Below are positions 1-8,028 of a stretch of 64,000 nt of DNA, one piece after another. Origin of the DNA: Arcticibacterium luteifluviistationis (GTDB lineage: Bacteria; Bacteroidota; Bacteroidia; Cytophagales; Spirosomataceae). Each line of letters starts with the position of its first letter. The stretch's first letter is position 1. The stretch lies in NCBI RefSeq assembly GCF_003258705.1, contig NZ_CP029480.1, forward strand, positions 2,108,001-2,172,000. The letters run 5' to 3'. Below the pieces are notes generated by a model. The model worked only from the letters and a program-made list of their open reading frames with translations. It did no database searches and was not told where the DNA came from. A program made the translations under genes and the position numbers.

Positions 1-2
1 AA

Positions 3-548
3 AATATACTAGCTCCTTTAGTGAGTTTCATACAGGAAAAAGTTAATGGCAATCAAGAGATTCGCCTTAACTTCATTTGTACTCATAACTCACGGAGAAG
101 TCATCTTTCTCAGGTTTGGGCACAGGCCATAGCTCATCATTTAAATATTAAAAACGTTTTTTGTTATTCTGGTGGAACGGAAAGTACGGCTCTTTTCCCT
201 ATGGCTGCCGAAACACTTAAAAACCTTGGTTTTGATGTAAGAAAAATTGCAGAAACCGATAATCCAATTTACAGCATCAAATACGGAGAAAACCAACATC
301 CAGTTATAGGATTTTCTAAAAAACTAGACAGTGATTTTAATCCTAAATCTGGCTTTGCTGCTATCATGACTTGTTCACAAGCTGATGGCGACTGCCCATT
401 TATTGCTGGTGCAGAAAAACGAATTCCTGTAAATTATGACGACCCTAAAGCATTTGATAACACGCCTCAGCAGGCTGAAAAATATCAGGAACGCAGCCTT
501 CAAATAGCCACCGAATTACTTTACGTTTTCTCTCAAATAAAAGCATAA
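3..548 (+). CDS. Low-molecular-weight phosphatase family protein, probable arsenate reductase (5' end outside window)
   Basis: The reading frame is open to the left edge of the window, so the GTG at 21 is probably internal and the true start lies upstream. The segment CTHNSRRS (Cys codon at 78-80) is the CX5R(S) phosphate-binding loop of low-molecular-weight tyrosine phosphatases and thioredoxin-type ArsC arsenate reductases. A DDP segment near the C-terminus could supply the general acid. The stop codon is followed after one base by the start of an ACR3 arsenite pump, which supports arsenate reduction coupled to arsenite export. Bacteroidota proteins of this type are often labelled only protein-tyrosine-phosphatase. 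The arsenic role is therefore inferred from context; the fold assignment is firm. Confidence 0.85.
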   Translation, partial: NILAPLVSFIQEKVNGNQEIRLNFICTHNSRRSHLSQVWAQAIAHHLNIKNVFCYSGGTESTALFPMAAETLKNLGFDVRKIAETDNPIYSIKYGENQHPVIGFSKKLDSDFNPKSGFAAIMTCSQADGDCPFIAGAEKRIPVNYDDPKAFDNTPQQAEKYQERSLQIATELLYVFSQIKA

Positions 549-549
549 C

Positions 550-1593
550 ATGAAAAAACTTAGTTTTCTAGACAGAAACCTCACCTTATGGATTTTCGTA
601 GCCATGGCTGTGGGTGTAGGCATTGGGTATTTTGTTCCTACATTCCCTGATGTGATAAACTCTTTTAGCAGCGGCACTACTAATATTCCGATTGCTATCG
701 GTTTGATATTGATGATGTATCCACCCTTGGCCAAAGTTAATTATGCCTTACTCCCTAAGGTTTTCAAAAACACCAAAATCCTTTCTATTTCCCTCATTTT
801 AAATTGGATAATTGGTCCAGTCTTAATGTTTGTTTTGGCCATTACTTTTTTAAGAGACTACCCAGAATACATGGTTGGTCTTATTTTGATAGGTTTAGCT
901 CGCTGTATTGCCATGGTTTTGGTGTGGAATGACCTAGCCGAAGGAAGTGCTGAGTATGGAGCAGGTTTAGTAGCTTTAAACAGCATTTTCCAAGTTTTTG
1001 CGTATAGCTTTTATGCCTGGCTTTTCATCACAGTTCTTCCTCCCTATTTCGGTTTTGAAGGGGCTATTGTGGATATTTCCATTGCCACCATTGCCGAAAG
1101 TGTTGCTATTTACTTAGGCATCCCGTTTCTTCTAGGAATCTTAAGCCGCGTGATTTTAGTGAAACTAAAAGGTGAGGAATGGTACACCCAAGTGTTTATT
1201 CCTACCATTTCACCCATAACTTTGATAGCCCTATTATTCACCATTCTGGTCATGTTTTCGCTTAAAGGCGAATTGATTGTCCAAATCCCGATGGATGTTT
1301 TAATTATTGCTGTTCCCCTACTCATTTACTTCACACTTATGTTCATCATTGGCTTTTTCTTTACCAAAGCCATGGGAGCCGAATATGACAAAACAGCTTC
1401 CGTGGCCTTTACAGCAGCAGGAAACAACTTTGAACTCGCCATTGCAGTTGCCATTGCCGTTTTTGGCTTAAATTCTGGTCAAGCATTCGCTGGAGTTATC
1501 GGTCCATTAGTAGAGGTCCCCGCTTTAATTTTACTTGTTAGGGTTTCTTTTTGGCTAAAGAAGAAATACTACGATACCCCTAAAACTGCATAA
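550..1593 (+). CDS. arsB: ACR3 family arsenite efflux permease
   Basis: This 347-aa integral membrane protein has about ten hydrophobic segments. It carries the ACR3 hallmark [18 protein letters not shown], with the conserved transport cysteine at about residue 119. The length fits the bacterial ACR3 family, which extrudes arsenite (and sometimes antimonite) across the inner membrane using the proton motive force. It starts one base after the stop of the phosphatase/arsenate reductase gene and ends one base before the metallophosphoesterase gene, so all three are surely cotranscribed. No ArsR repressor is visible; it may lie upstream of the window. The symbol arsB is used in the broad sense (acr3 is the alternative name). 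Confidence 0.93.
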   Translation: MKKLSFLDRNLTLWIFVAMAVGVGIGYFVPTFPDVINSFSSGTTNIPIAIGLILMMYPPLAKVNYALLPKVFKNTKILSISLILNWIIGPVLMFVLAITFLRDYPEYMVGLILIGLARCIAMVLVWNDLAEGSAEYGAGLVALNSIFQVFAYSFYAWLFITVLPPYFGFEGAIVDISIATIAESVAIYLGIPFLLGILSRVILVKLKGEEWYTQVFIPTISPITLIALLFTILVMFSLKGELIVQIPMDVLIIAVPLLIYFTLMFIIGFFFTKAMGAEYDKTASVAFTAAGNNFELAIAVAIAVFGLNSGQAFAGVIGPLVEVPALILLVRVSFWLKKKYYDTPKTA

Positions 1594-1594
1594 A

Positions 1595-2323
1595 ATGAAA
1601 ATAGCTTTCTTCTCAGATATACACGCCAATTTACCTGCTCTTGAAGCATTTTTTAAAGATGTGGAATCAGAAAATGTAGATGCCATTTATTGCTTGGGTG
1701 ACTTGGTAGGCTATAATGTTTGGCCAAACGAGGTGGTTAATGAAATAAGAAAAAGGCACATACCAACCATCATGGGAAATCATGATGAGGCTTTGCTAAA
1801 ACCTATTTCTGACGATGGTAAACCTTCCAACAAAGGATTAACCAGCACAATGGTCAGCGATGAGAATAGAGATTATCTCATTAACCTGCCTAGGAATTTA
1901 ACACTAAATTTTGTCACCAATGATGAGCCTTTTAACCTGCTTATGGTACATGGCAGCGTGAAAGCCATTAACGATTATATGGTAGTGGACTACCCAGAAG
2001 AGGAAGTGGTAAGTATGATGGAATTTCATAGAGCCGATGTGCTATTATGTGGTCATACACATAAACCTTTTCATAGGATAATTGAAGATGGGAATACCTT
2101 TAAACATGTGGTTAATATTGGCTCTGTGGGTAAACCTAAAGATGGTGACCCTAGAGCTTGCTATGCTATTTTAGAACTAAATCAGTCAACATCTCCAAAA
2201 TTAGATACTTTGAAAGTTTCTTTTAAAAGAGTGGAATATGATGTTGAAAAGGCAGCGAAAGCAGTGGAACAAAGTGAATTTGACCATGCTTTTGCGGAGG
2301 CCCTACGGATAGCTAAGTACTAG
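1595..2323 (+). CDS. Metallophosphoesterase (YfcE/diadenosine-tetraphosphatase-like fold)
   Basis: The 242-aa protein has the full calcineurin-like metal-binding set: SDIHAN with D8 and H10, GDLVGY with D36, GNHD at 61-64, VHGS with H119 and CGHTH with H154 and H156. It lacks a signal peptide and is likely a cytoplasmic two-metal phosphoesterase. The substrate cannot be told from sequence. It starts one base after the arsenite pump gene, so it belongs to the arsenic operon. Metallophosphoesterases are known neighbours of ars genes in several bacteria, possibly acting on organic phosphate/arsenate esters, but that role is inference. Confidence 0.85.
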   Translation: MKIAFFSDIHANLPALEAFFKDVESENVDAIYCLGDLVGYNVWPNEVVNEIRKRHIPTIMGNHDEALLKPISDDGKPSNKGLTSTMVSDENRDYLINLPRNLTLNFVTNDEPFNLLMVHGSVKAINDYMVVDYPEEEVVSMMEFHRADVLLCGHTHKPFHRIIEDGNTFKHVVNIGSVGKPKDGDPRACYAILELNQSTSPKLDTLKVSFKRVEYDVEKAAKAVEQSEFDHAFAEALRIAKY

Positions 2324-2432
2324 TGAAAAATACTTTAATTCTTTATAGGTGACGATACTCATATTTTCCTTAAAAACGCTATCGTAATTTCACAATAAAC
2401 AAATAAAGTCTTAGTCTATTAAAAAGGAAACC

Positions 2433-2840
2433 ATGAACTATCAAATCAAAGCCTCTTCTACTTCAAATCAGGATGCTATTATTCACATAAAGGAGTCTAA
2501 TATAGATTTCGGGACGACTCCAAAATCGGCTAACACCTTACCAAATCCTGCTGAACTATTCTTGGGTTCTTTTGCTGCATGTATGCTGAAGAATGTAGAG
2601 CGTTTTTCAGAAATGCTCAAGTTTGACTACACAAAAGCCACCCTTGAAGTCAATGCCATACGTCTTGAAAATCCACCTAGGATGGACAACGTAGCATACA
2701 ATTTGACTATTTACAGCAACGATAAAAGGTTGAATACGGAGTTGCTCAAAAAGAACCTAGAGAAATTTGGTACCATCTTTAATACCGTAAAACTGTCCAG
2801 CACCATTTCTGGAATAGTAAACGCAGTTGAAAATATTTGA
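2433..2840 (+). CDS. OsmC family protein with a single cysteine
   Basis: The 135-aa protein matches the OsmC/Ohr fold, with the conserved helix segment NPAELFLGSFAACML placing the peroxidatic cysteine at C50. OsmC/Ohr enzymes reduce organic peroxides with two cysteines. Here no second cysteine exists anywhere in the chain; the region FGTIFNTV, where the resolving cysteine is expected, has Thr or Asn instead. It may therefore need an external thiol, or may not be a peroxidase. It lies 109 bp after the arsenic operon with a start preceded by an AAAGGAAACC stretch, so it could be read through from it or have its own promoter. Confidence 0.8.
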   Translation: MNYQIKASSTSNQDAIIHIKESNIDFGTTPKSANTLPNPAELFLGSFAACMLKNVERFSEMLKFDYTKATLEVNAIRLENPPRMDNVAYNLTIYSNDKRLNTELLKKNLEKFGTIFNTVKLSSTISGIVNAVENI

Positions 2841-3351
2841 TTGGTTTGGCCAAGGAGGAATTCCTCGAGGTATAACCTTTTCTAATTACATCGCCTTTAG
2901 TAAATGAAGTAGCAGTGGCCATGCTTCTTATACTAAAAGAGAATTCACTCCCTACTAATAAGAGCCCGTACCAGCAGAAGACTTCGCTCTTCGAAACACT
3001 ACATACCGAGTTGGGCATTTAAGCATTGCTTAAGCAAAACTTCTACTACCATTCACAAACTATGCTGAGCACACGTTTCGCTTGACTAAGCCGTATGCTA
3101 TTATAACTTCTCATGGGTTAAATAGGAAAAGATTAACTGTACAACAAGGCTTAATGAGTTGCGATAAAATGTCTCTCTCTTATGGACTCCAATTTTCCCA
3201 ATTTATTCGCCACTAGGAGGACAAACAACAGCTAAAGAACGACGTCAAACCCGTTATTAACAAATTCCTAAAAAATGTTAAATCGAAAAACGACTTAAAC
3301 CTTTCTTTTAAAAACTCGTCTTAGAAGTATAAATATTAAACCAAAAAGAAA
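2841..3351. other. Gene-poor 510-bp intergenic stretch
   Basis: No convincing coding region is visible on either strand. A 12-bp perfect palindrome, GAGGAATTCCTC, lies at 2855-2866, but no T-run follows it, so it is not a good terminator. The last 60 bases are A-rich and lead into the next gene. I see no recognisable promoter box. Confidence 0.4.
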
Positions 3352-3948
3352 ATGAAAAACACAATCAAAATCACATTAGCCCTGGCCTTAATATTAGGGT
3401 TCTCGCTAAACGGATATTCTCAAAGAAACACTAAGAAAAGTACCCAACCGGAAAAAAATAAAACTGTCGTTGCGAAAAAAACAGTAGTTACAAAAACGGT
3501 GGTTCCTAGAAAAAACGTGGAATATAAAACCACCAGAAAGAAAGTAGTTACAGTACGTACATTACCTAAAACAGCTACAGTAGTTAAGCATAATAACGTT
3601 TCGTTATACTATGACAACAGTAGATTTTACAGACTTAACGGTGGAAGATATGTACCTGCACAGCCAAACGTAGGTTTTCAAATCAGAACCCTTCCTGTAG
3701 GTTACAAAACATTTAACCACAGAGGTCTAAATTATTTCCTGAATAACGGTATCTATTTTGTCAAAGTAAACAACTATTACGAAGTAGTTAATCCTGAAAT
3801 AGGAACGGTAGTTTACGAACTTCCGGCAGAAGCCGAAAGAGTTAGCTTAAGCGGAAGAGCCTTATATGAATTTAATAACGTTTTGTACGAAAGAATTCAA
3901 ACCAGAGGCACGCGAGCTTATGAGGTTGTAGGATTTATTGAAGGCTAA
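3352..3948 (+). CDS. Secreted DUF6515-like basic protein
   Basis: The 198-aa protein begins with a clear signal peptide (about 23 residues, ending YSQ). A Lys/Thr/Val-rich low-complexity stretch follows, from about 24 to 75. The C-terminal part contains repeated short beta motifs around LYYDNSRFYR, GLNYFLNNGIYFVKVNNYYEVV and a final ALYEFNNVLYERI. This pattern of paired YY-containing beta hairpins resembles the DUF6515 family of exported Bacteroidota proteins of unknown role. It stands alone, between a 510-bp gap and its own terminator, so it is probably monocistronic. The function is unknown; a periplasmic or surface location is inferred from the signal peptide. Confidence 0.7.
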   Translation: MKNTIKITLALALILGFSLNGYSQRNTKKSTQPEKNKTVVAKKTVVTKTVVPRKNVEYKTTRKKVVTVRTLPKTATVVKHNNVSLYYDNSRFYRLNGGRYVPAQPNVGFQIRTLPVGYKTFNHRGLNYFLNNGIYFVKVNNYYEVVNPEIGTVVYELPAEAERVSLSGRALYEFNNVLYERIQTRGTRAYEVVGFIEG

Positions 3949-3971
3949 AAAACATTAGACCAAAACATATT

Positions 3972-4003
3972 AAAGCCACATTGGAAATTCCGATGTGGCT
4001 TTT
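3972..4003 (+). terminator. Rho-independent terminator after the DUF6515-like gene
   Basis: AAGCCACAT at 3973-3981 pairs with ATGTGGCTT at 3993-4001. The stem extends inward through GG/CC pairs and is followed by TTTT. It lies 24 bp after the stop codon at 3948. Confidence 0.8.
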
Positions 4004-4202
4004 CTGTTTAACAGCTTACTTTAGTTTTTAAACATATCACTATCATTAATAATCTTAACTTATTGATATTCACAGGGAATTTTGAAATTTTAATATATAC
4101 AAATCACATACGGCCTTTAGGTAGTGGAATAATGGCGGCAAAGAGTCTAACTTTTGATATTTAAACATCCATGGACTCTTTACTACTTTAGCCCAGTTCT
4201 CT

Positions 4203-4210
4203 TACATTTG
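4203..4210 (+). promoter_or_regulatory. Bacteroidota -7 box TACATTTG
   Basis: TACATTTG fits the TAnnTTTG -7 consensus of Bacteroidota sigma-A promoters. It ends only 2 bases before an ATG at 4213 and 35 bases before the ATG at 4246. Transcription would begin a few bases downstream of 4210, so the first ATG could hardly be used. This decides the start of the next gene. Confidence 0.5.
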
Positions 4211-4245
4211 ATATGCATACTAAAACGTTCCAAGAATCATCAAAC

Positions 4246-4788
4246 ATGAACAAGAAAAACAAAGTATTTATAGCCACTAGTTTAGACGGATACATTGCTG
4301 ATGAGAATGGAGGAATAGATTGGTTACATGTTATCCCAAATCCTGAAAATGATGATATGGGATATACTGCATTCATGTTGCAAATAGACGCTCTGGTCAT
4401 GGGACGAAACACTTTTGAAACCGTATGCGGTTTTGACATCGACTGGCCTTATCAGAAACCCGTTTTTGTGCTGAGCAACACCTTGACCAAAATTCCAGAA
4501 AAACACGAGGGTAAAGCCACCTTAATAAAAGGAACCTTAAACGAAATACTAGCACAAATTCATGCGAAGGGTTTCTATAACCTATACATAGATGGTGGCA
4601 GCACTATCCAAAATTTCTTAAAGGAAGACTTAATCGACGAAATGACCATTACCATAATTCCCACGCTATTAGGAAGTGGAATTTCGCTGTTTGGCAACTT
4701 AGCCGAGAAGTTAAACTTTGCATGTGTAGATTCTAAAATCTACCTGAATAAGGTGGTTCAGAATTACTTTGTTAGAAATAGGTCATAG
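4246..4788 (+). CDS. Dihydrofolate reductase family protein (RibD C-terminal-like)
   Basis: The protein, 180 aa from the chosen start, has the DHFR/RibD-like beginning KVFIATSLDGYIADENGGIDWL. It continues with DALVMGRNTFETV, YIDGGSTIQNFL and a final IIPTLLGSGISLFG. These motifs mark the stand-alone bacterial RibD_C family (YwjB/YyaP-like), NADPH-binding reductases of unknown substrate. They are not true folate-pathway DHFR. I start at 4246 rather than the upstream ATG at 4213, because homology begins right after it and a -7 promoter box sits at 4203-4210. The gene is alone on its strand between a terminator and a diverged intergenic repeat. Confidence 0.85.
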   Translation: MNKKNKVFIATSLDGYIADENGGIDWLHVIPNPENDDMGYTAFMLQIDALVMGRNTFETVCGFDIDWPYQKPVFVLSNTLTKIPEKHEGKATLIKGTLNEILAQIHAKGFYNLYIDGGSTIQNFLKEDLIDEMTITIIPTLLGSGISLFGNLAEKLNFACVDSKIYLNKVVQNYFVRNRS

Positions 4789-4831
4789 ATGTTTCCAAAA
4801 GTTTGATTAACCAAACGGCTAAACCTTAATC

Positions 4832-4900
4832 AAAATGACCGAATAATAAATTTAAGGTTTGCTTTCTTACAGGTTTTCCGTTTTGATATGGTTTTACTTT
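4832..4900 (+). repeat. Diverged intergenic repeat, copy A (upstream of the 4994 gene)
   Basis: This segment resembles 7063-7129. Both contain GACCGAATAATAAA followed by a T-rich stretch, then GTTTTGATAYGGTTT. Each copy lies 90-190 bp before an unrelated gene. It may be a shared promoter/leader element or a decayed repeat. Confidence 0.5.
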
Positions 4901-4993
4901 ATCTTGTATTTAGATAAAAAACTTTATCAATTGGCAGACTGAGAAACTCTGATACAGGGAACGGAACTTCAGATTTAAGAAACACATAAGCTC

Positions 4994-5491
4994 ATGAAAA
5001 AACGAAAAAAAAATAAAGTAAGAGCCGAAATTAAAACCCTAAACGAATTAAAGAATCAAGAACCCGTTTATTTAAACGATTGGGAGGAAAGTGAAAAAAT
5101 AGGACTACTGGCTGCCTTTGAAGATATTCATATTACAAAAGAAAACTATGAAGCTACTGAAGCACCACCTCATCAAGATGAATCGCATTGGTCTGCCATG
5201 AAATATATGATGGATAGTACTTTAAGAAAATACAAAAACGTAAATATTCTTTTCGCATCATCTAGCAGAAATGGTTATAACGGCTATGCTTGGGTACTTT
5301 TTGAAGAAAATGGCAAACTCTATGAAGTCAATGGAATCTACGCTTCTATTTACGGACTTTCAGAACAATGGAATAAAGAACCCGTTGTTTTAATTGAACT
5401 ACAAAACAGGCTAGAAAAAGGAACTTTTGGAACTTCCTGGAATCAGGAAAATGTGTTTGCCGCTGAACTAAAGGCTTTTCTTGGTTTGTAG
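4994..5491 (+). CDS. Hypothetical protein, 165 aa
   Basis: I do not recognise a family. The chain starts with a very basic segment (MKKRKKNKVR), is rich in Glu, Lys, Asn and Tyr, and has no signal peptide or membrane segment. The middle, around NVNILFASSSRNGYNGYAWV, looks like beta strands of a small globular domain. A short A-rich leader precedes the ATG, a diverged intergenic repeat (4832-4900) lies upstream, and a palindromic terminator-like hairpin follows. It is therefore probably transcribed alone. Codon use looks like that of its neighbours and the frame is intact, so I regard it as a real gene. It could be a small cytoplasmic immunity-like or SMI1/SUKH-like protein, but nothing in the sequence proves that. 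Confidence 0.65.
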   Translation: MKKRKKNKVRAEIKTLNELKNQEPVYLNDWEESEKIGLLAAFEDIHITKENYEATEAPPHQDESHWSAMKYMMDSTLRKYKNVNILFASSSRNGYNGYAWVLFEENGKLYEVNGIYASIYGLSEQWNKEPVVLIELQNRLEKGTFGTSWNQENVFAAELKAFLGL

Positions 5492-5527
5492 AGCTTTGAC
5501 TTTGTGTTAGAAAAATACCGCAGAGAG

Positions 5528-5565
5528 ACTCCACGCGAGGAAAGATCTACTCCGCGGAGTTTTTA
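5528..5565 (+). terminator. Probable terminator
   Basis: ACTCC at 5528-5532 can pair with GGAGT at 5556-5560. The right part also forms the perfect palindrome ACTCCGCGGAGT at 5549-5560, followed by TTTTT. It lies 37 bp after the stop of the 165-aa gene. Confidence 0.5.
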
Positions 5566-5586
5566 CCTGAAGTTAAAGTGTATGCA

Positions 5587-6741
5587 TTAATTATTTTCCG
5601 GTAAAAACCCTTTTTCCCCTAATGAATAGATTATTCCTCTTAATAAATAATTATTATCAAACCTGATTACATATTTCCTTTTCCCTTCACTTTCAGGCAC
5701 CAACATCTTTTTATCAATCAGATTTCTTATTTGCCTTGAAATTTCAGCTGGTAGCTTACCTTTTAGTACCGTTTTTAAATCACTAGCTTGGATAGATTGT
5801 AGTTCAATAACACGGCTGAGTATCTTCATTTCAACTTCTGTTACATACTTCCTTTCTAAAGAGTATTTTAAAGCGGGCTTTAATATTTCCTTTTGTAAAT
5901 ATTCATAATCTAATAAATTATCAATCTTTTCGATTTCAACCTTAAGCCCTCTAAGAACATAGGTGCACCATTCCAAAAGCCCCTCTTTAGTGCCCGAATC
6001 TGCTAATGATAAATATTTGTAATATTCGTCTCTATTGCTACAAAACACAGCTGTGGGATTCAGTATTCTACCAACATTCACATTAAACCCTGCTTTAACC
6101 AGCATAGAGTAAGTAAAGAGCCTTACTGTTCTACCATTTCCATTACCAAACGGGTGAATCCAAACAAATCTATGATGGGCTATTGCAGTTTTTAACAAGT
6201 CATACTTGGAGCCATCATCATGAGAAATAAACTCGTATAATTCGCTCATGTATTCTTGCACTCTTGTCCAATCTGGAGGCGTGTGACTTGATTGAGCTAT
6301 TTTAACATTTACATCTCGATATTCACCAGGCGTGTGATCTCCTTCACCCTTTGGAGGAATTGAAAGCCCGTTGACTATCATTTTATGCAACTCACTCAAA
6401 AACATACGATTTATTGAATATTCTGAAACATTCTCCTCAATAAAAGCCATCGATTCTTCAATATTTCTAATTTCCTTAACCCCTTCCCTTTCTGCTAGAT
6501 GCTCATGACCTAGTTTTGTCTCAATATATTCGGCTATAGTTGTATTATTTCCTTCTATTCTGGCTGACCCTATACTTTCTAGTGTGTGAAAAATATGCTT
6601 TAATTGAAAAAAGACTTTGGGGTGCGTAGACCCGCCCAAACTTTTACGCCTTAAATGATCTAATTCAATGATTAAATCTGTTAACTCCGAATTAAATTCT
6701 GGAACTACTAATTTTAAATCCATATGATTGAATAATTTCAA
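5587..6741 (-). CDS. Fic family protein with N-terminal inhibitory motif and C-terminal winged helix
   Basis: The 384-aa protein has the domain order of common bacterial class II Fic proteins. The inhibitory motif SARIEGN is at residues 59-65, with the ATP-blocking Glu at 63. The Fic core includes HPFGNGNGR at 196-204, and a C-terminal winged-helix domain runs from about 300 to 375. Fic enzymes usually transfer AMP to protein hydroxyls, and H196 is the catalytic base. The Mg-binding position is normally Asp or Glu (HPFxD/EGNGR), but here it is N200, which may alter metal use or activity. No antitoxin gene is adjacent; inhibition is built in. Three TTAACAAAT repeats sit directly upstream and could be bound by its own winged helix. 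Confidence 0.9.
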   Translation of the reverse strand: MKLFNHMDLKLVVPEFNSELTDLIIELDHLRRKSLGGSTHPKVFFQLKHIFHTLESIGSARIEGNNTTIAEYIETKLGHEHLAEREGVKEIRNIEESMAFIEENVSEYSINRMFLSELHKMIVNGLSIPPKGEGDHTPGEYRDVNVKIAQSSHTPPDWTRVQEYMSELYEFISHDDGSKYDLLKTAIAHHRFVWIHPFGNGNGRTVRLFTYSMLVKAGFNVNVGRILNPTAVFCSNRDEYYKYLSLADSGTKEGLLEWCTYVLRGLKVEIEKIDNLLDYEYLQKEILKPALKYSLERKYVTEVEMKILSRVIELQSIQASDLKTVLKGKLPAEISRQIRNLIDKKMLVPESEGKRKYVIRFDNNYLLRGIIYSLGEKGFLPENN

Positions 6742-6744
6742 TAT

Positions 6745-6798
6745 TTAACAAATGACATTGCCATGAATTAACAAATAAGAAATATATTATTAACAAAT
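6745..6798 (-). promoter_or_regulatory. Three TTAACAAAT direct repeats upstream of the Fic gene
   Basis: TTAACAAAT occurs at 6745-6753, 6768-6776 and 6790-6798, spaced 23 and 22 bp. Repeats at about two helical turns, right before the start codon at 6741, look like an operator for a protein binding one face of the DNA. Confidence 0.45.
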
Positions 6799-7252
6799 AC
6801 AACAATAAACAACTGTTTATCAATCTGTAATAAGGAATTATTTGTACTTACGAATTGATTTACAATTACCAAACAATTAACAATATCAGGTTTATCATTT
6901 AACAGTTGTACGCTTTTTATAAACCTTTTGGTGATTTCGCTTATCCTTCTACTGTCTGAAAAGGTACGGAGCAGTTAAATACAGAATCGGCTTTTAAGTA
7001 GAGTAAAGATTCACTTTTGACATTCCTATTAATCTTCAACAGAGAGCTGAGAGGGCAAAATAAAAACGACCGAATAATAAATTAAGATTTCCTTTCTTTT
7101 GAATTTACTGTTTTGATACGGTTTAACTTGTAATAAAATGCAACTGAGGAACCTCAACGCTTGTCTATTGGGAGATTATAGCTTAATGCTCCTTTTTCAA
7201 AAAAGAATATTAAAACTTTTCACGTACCTACCAATCAAATAAAAACCAAAAT
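6799..7252. other. AT-rich intergenic region, 454 bp
   Basis: No gene is seen. The left 130 bases are very AT-rich and probably hold the promoter of the minus-strand Fic gene. The right part contains copy B of a diverged intergenic repeat (7063-7129) and the leader of the broken peroxiredoxin gene. Confidence 0.4.
7063..7129 (+). repeat. Diverged intergenic repeat, copy B (upstream of the broken peroxiredoxin gene)
   Basis: Matches 4832-4900: GACCGAATAATAAA, a T-rich middle, then TGTTTTGATACGGTTT. Both copies are on the same strand and precede genes of different families. Confidence 0.5.
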
Positions 7253-7808
7253 ATGCGTACTATTTTCCTTCTATCTTTCATCTTTTTATTTACAAACCTT
7301 CAAGCTCAAGTACCAGACAAAGCAGAGGATATTTCACCTTTACTCATTGGCGAAAAATTACCAGCTGTGGCTTTGACAGACTTAGACGGAAAATCGGTAG
7401 AACTTTATGATATTCTTAAACATGGAAAAACAATTTTGGTATTTTATATTGGCGGCTTTAGCCATCAAAGAAGAAGAAATAATTAAGGCTGGATATCAAA
7501 TAATAGCCGTGAGCCCAGACTCTTACGAAAACTTACAGCCTATGATGGAAAAGAATGAGATTAAATATCAATTATTCTCTGACGCGGAAGGCAGCTTAAC
7601 CAAACAGGCTGGTTTGGCATATAACCTAAGTCCAGAAAGAATAGAAAAATTAGGCAGCAGAACGCTTGGCAAAGCCCCTGAGATATTACCTGTTCCTTCT
7701 GTATTGGTGGTTAACGCTGAGGCTGAAATTCTTTTTGAATACATCAATCCAAATTATCGCAACAGAATTAGTCCGGAACTGTTAATGGCAGTTTTGAATA
7801 ATCTTTGA
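7253..7808 (+). pseudogene. Peroxiredoxin-like (AhpC/TSA) exported protein, frameshifted and lacking its active site
   Basis: Two overlapping frames together encode one AhpC/TSA-like protein. Frame one (7253-7486) gives a signal peptide and the N-terminal segment ending GKTILVFY. The homologous continuation LAALAIKEEEIIKAGYQIIAVSPDS is in the next frame and runs to the stop at 7808. In intact relatives, about a dozen residues including the redox Cys pair (GGWCPYC-type) lie between VFY and LAALA. They are missing here, so a deletion of roughly 30-35 bases removed the catalytic cysteines and shifted the frame. The rest of the C-terminal domain, including the PVPSVLVVNAEAEILFEY strand pair, is well preserved, suggesting a recent loss. 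Confidence 0.8.
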
Positions 7809-7892
7809 TTAGGGCAGGAAGGATGATGAACGCCACAAAGTGAGACCTTGAGAGTTAATTTCAAAAGATTTAGTCGATTCAAGTGTATGGAG

Positions 7893-7970
7893 GTTCTCGA
7901 CTATCGCTCGAACTGACATAGATATATAAAAAAAGAATCGAGAATTGTCAGTTCGAGCGAAGACGAGAAC
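7893..7970. repeat. Large imperfect inverted repeat (REP-like hairpin)
   Basis: The left arm 7893-7918 and right arm 7946-7970 are reverse complements over 25-26 bases with few differences. The core is CGCTCGAACTGACA against TGTCAGTTCGAGCG, with a 27-base A-rich loop. TGTCAGTTCGAGCG-type hairpins are frequent intergenic repeats in Bacteroidota genomes. Confidence 0.7.
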
Positions 7971-8028
7971 AGTCTTTTCAAGGACAATTTAAGGTCTTAG
8001 AATACGCTGAGAGGAAAATAAATACTTC

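Noticed and set aside
21-23. GTG as the true start of the first gene
   Set aside because: The frame is open to the window edge and the residues before it continue naturally, so the gene is more likely cut by the window.
2855-2866. Palindrome GAGGAATTCCTC as terminator or operator
   Set aside because: It has no T-run and no second copy; too little to call.
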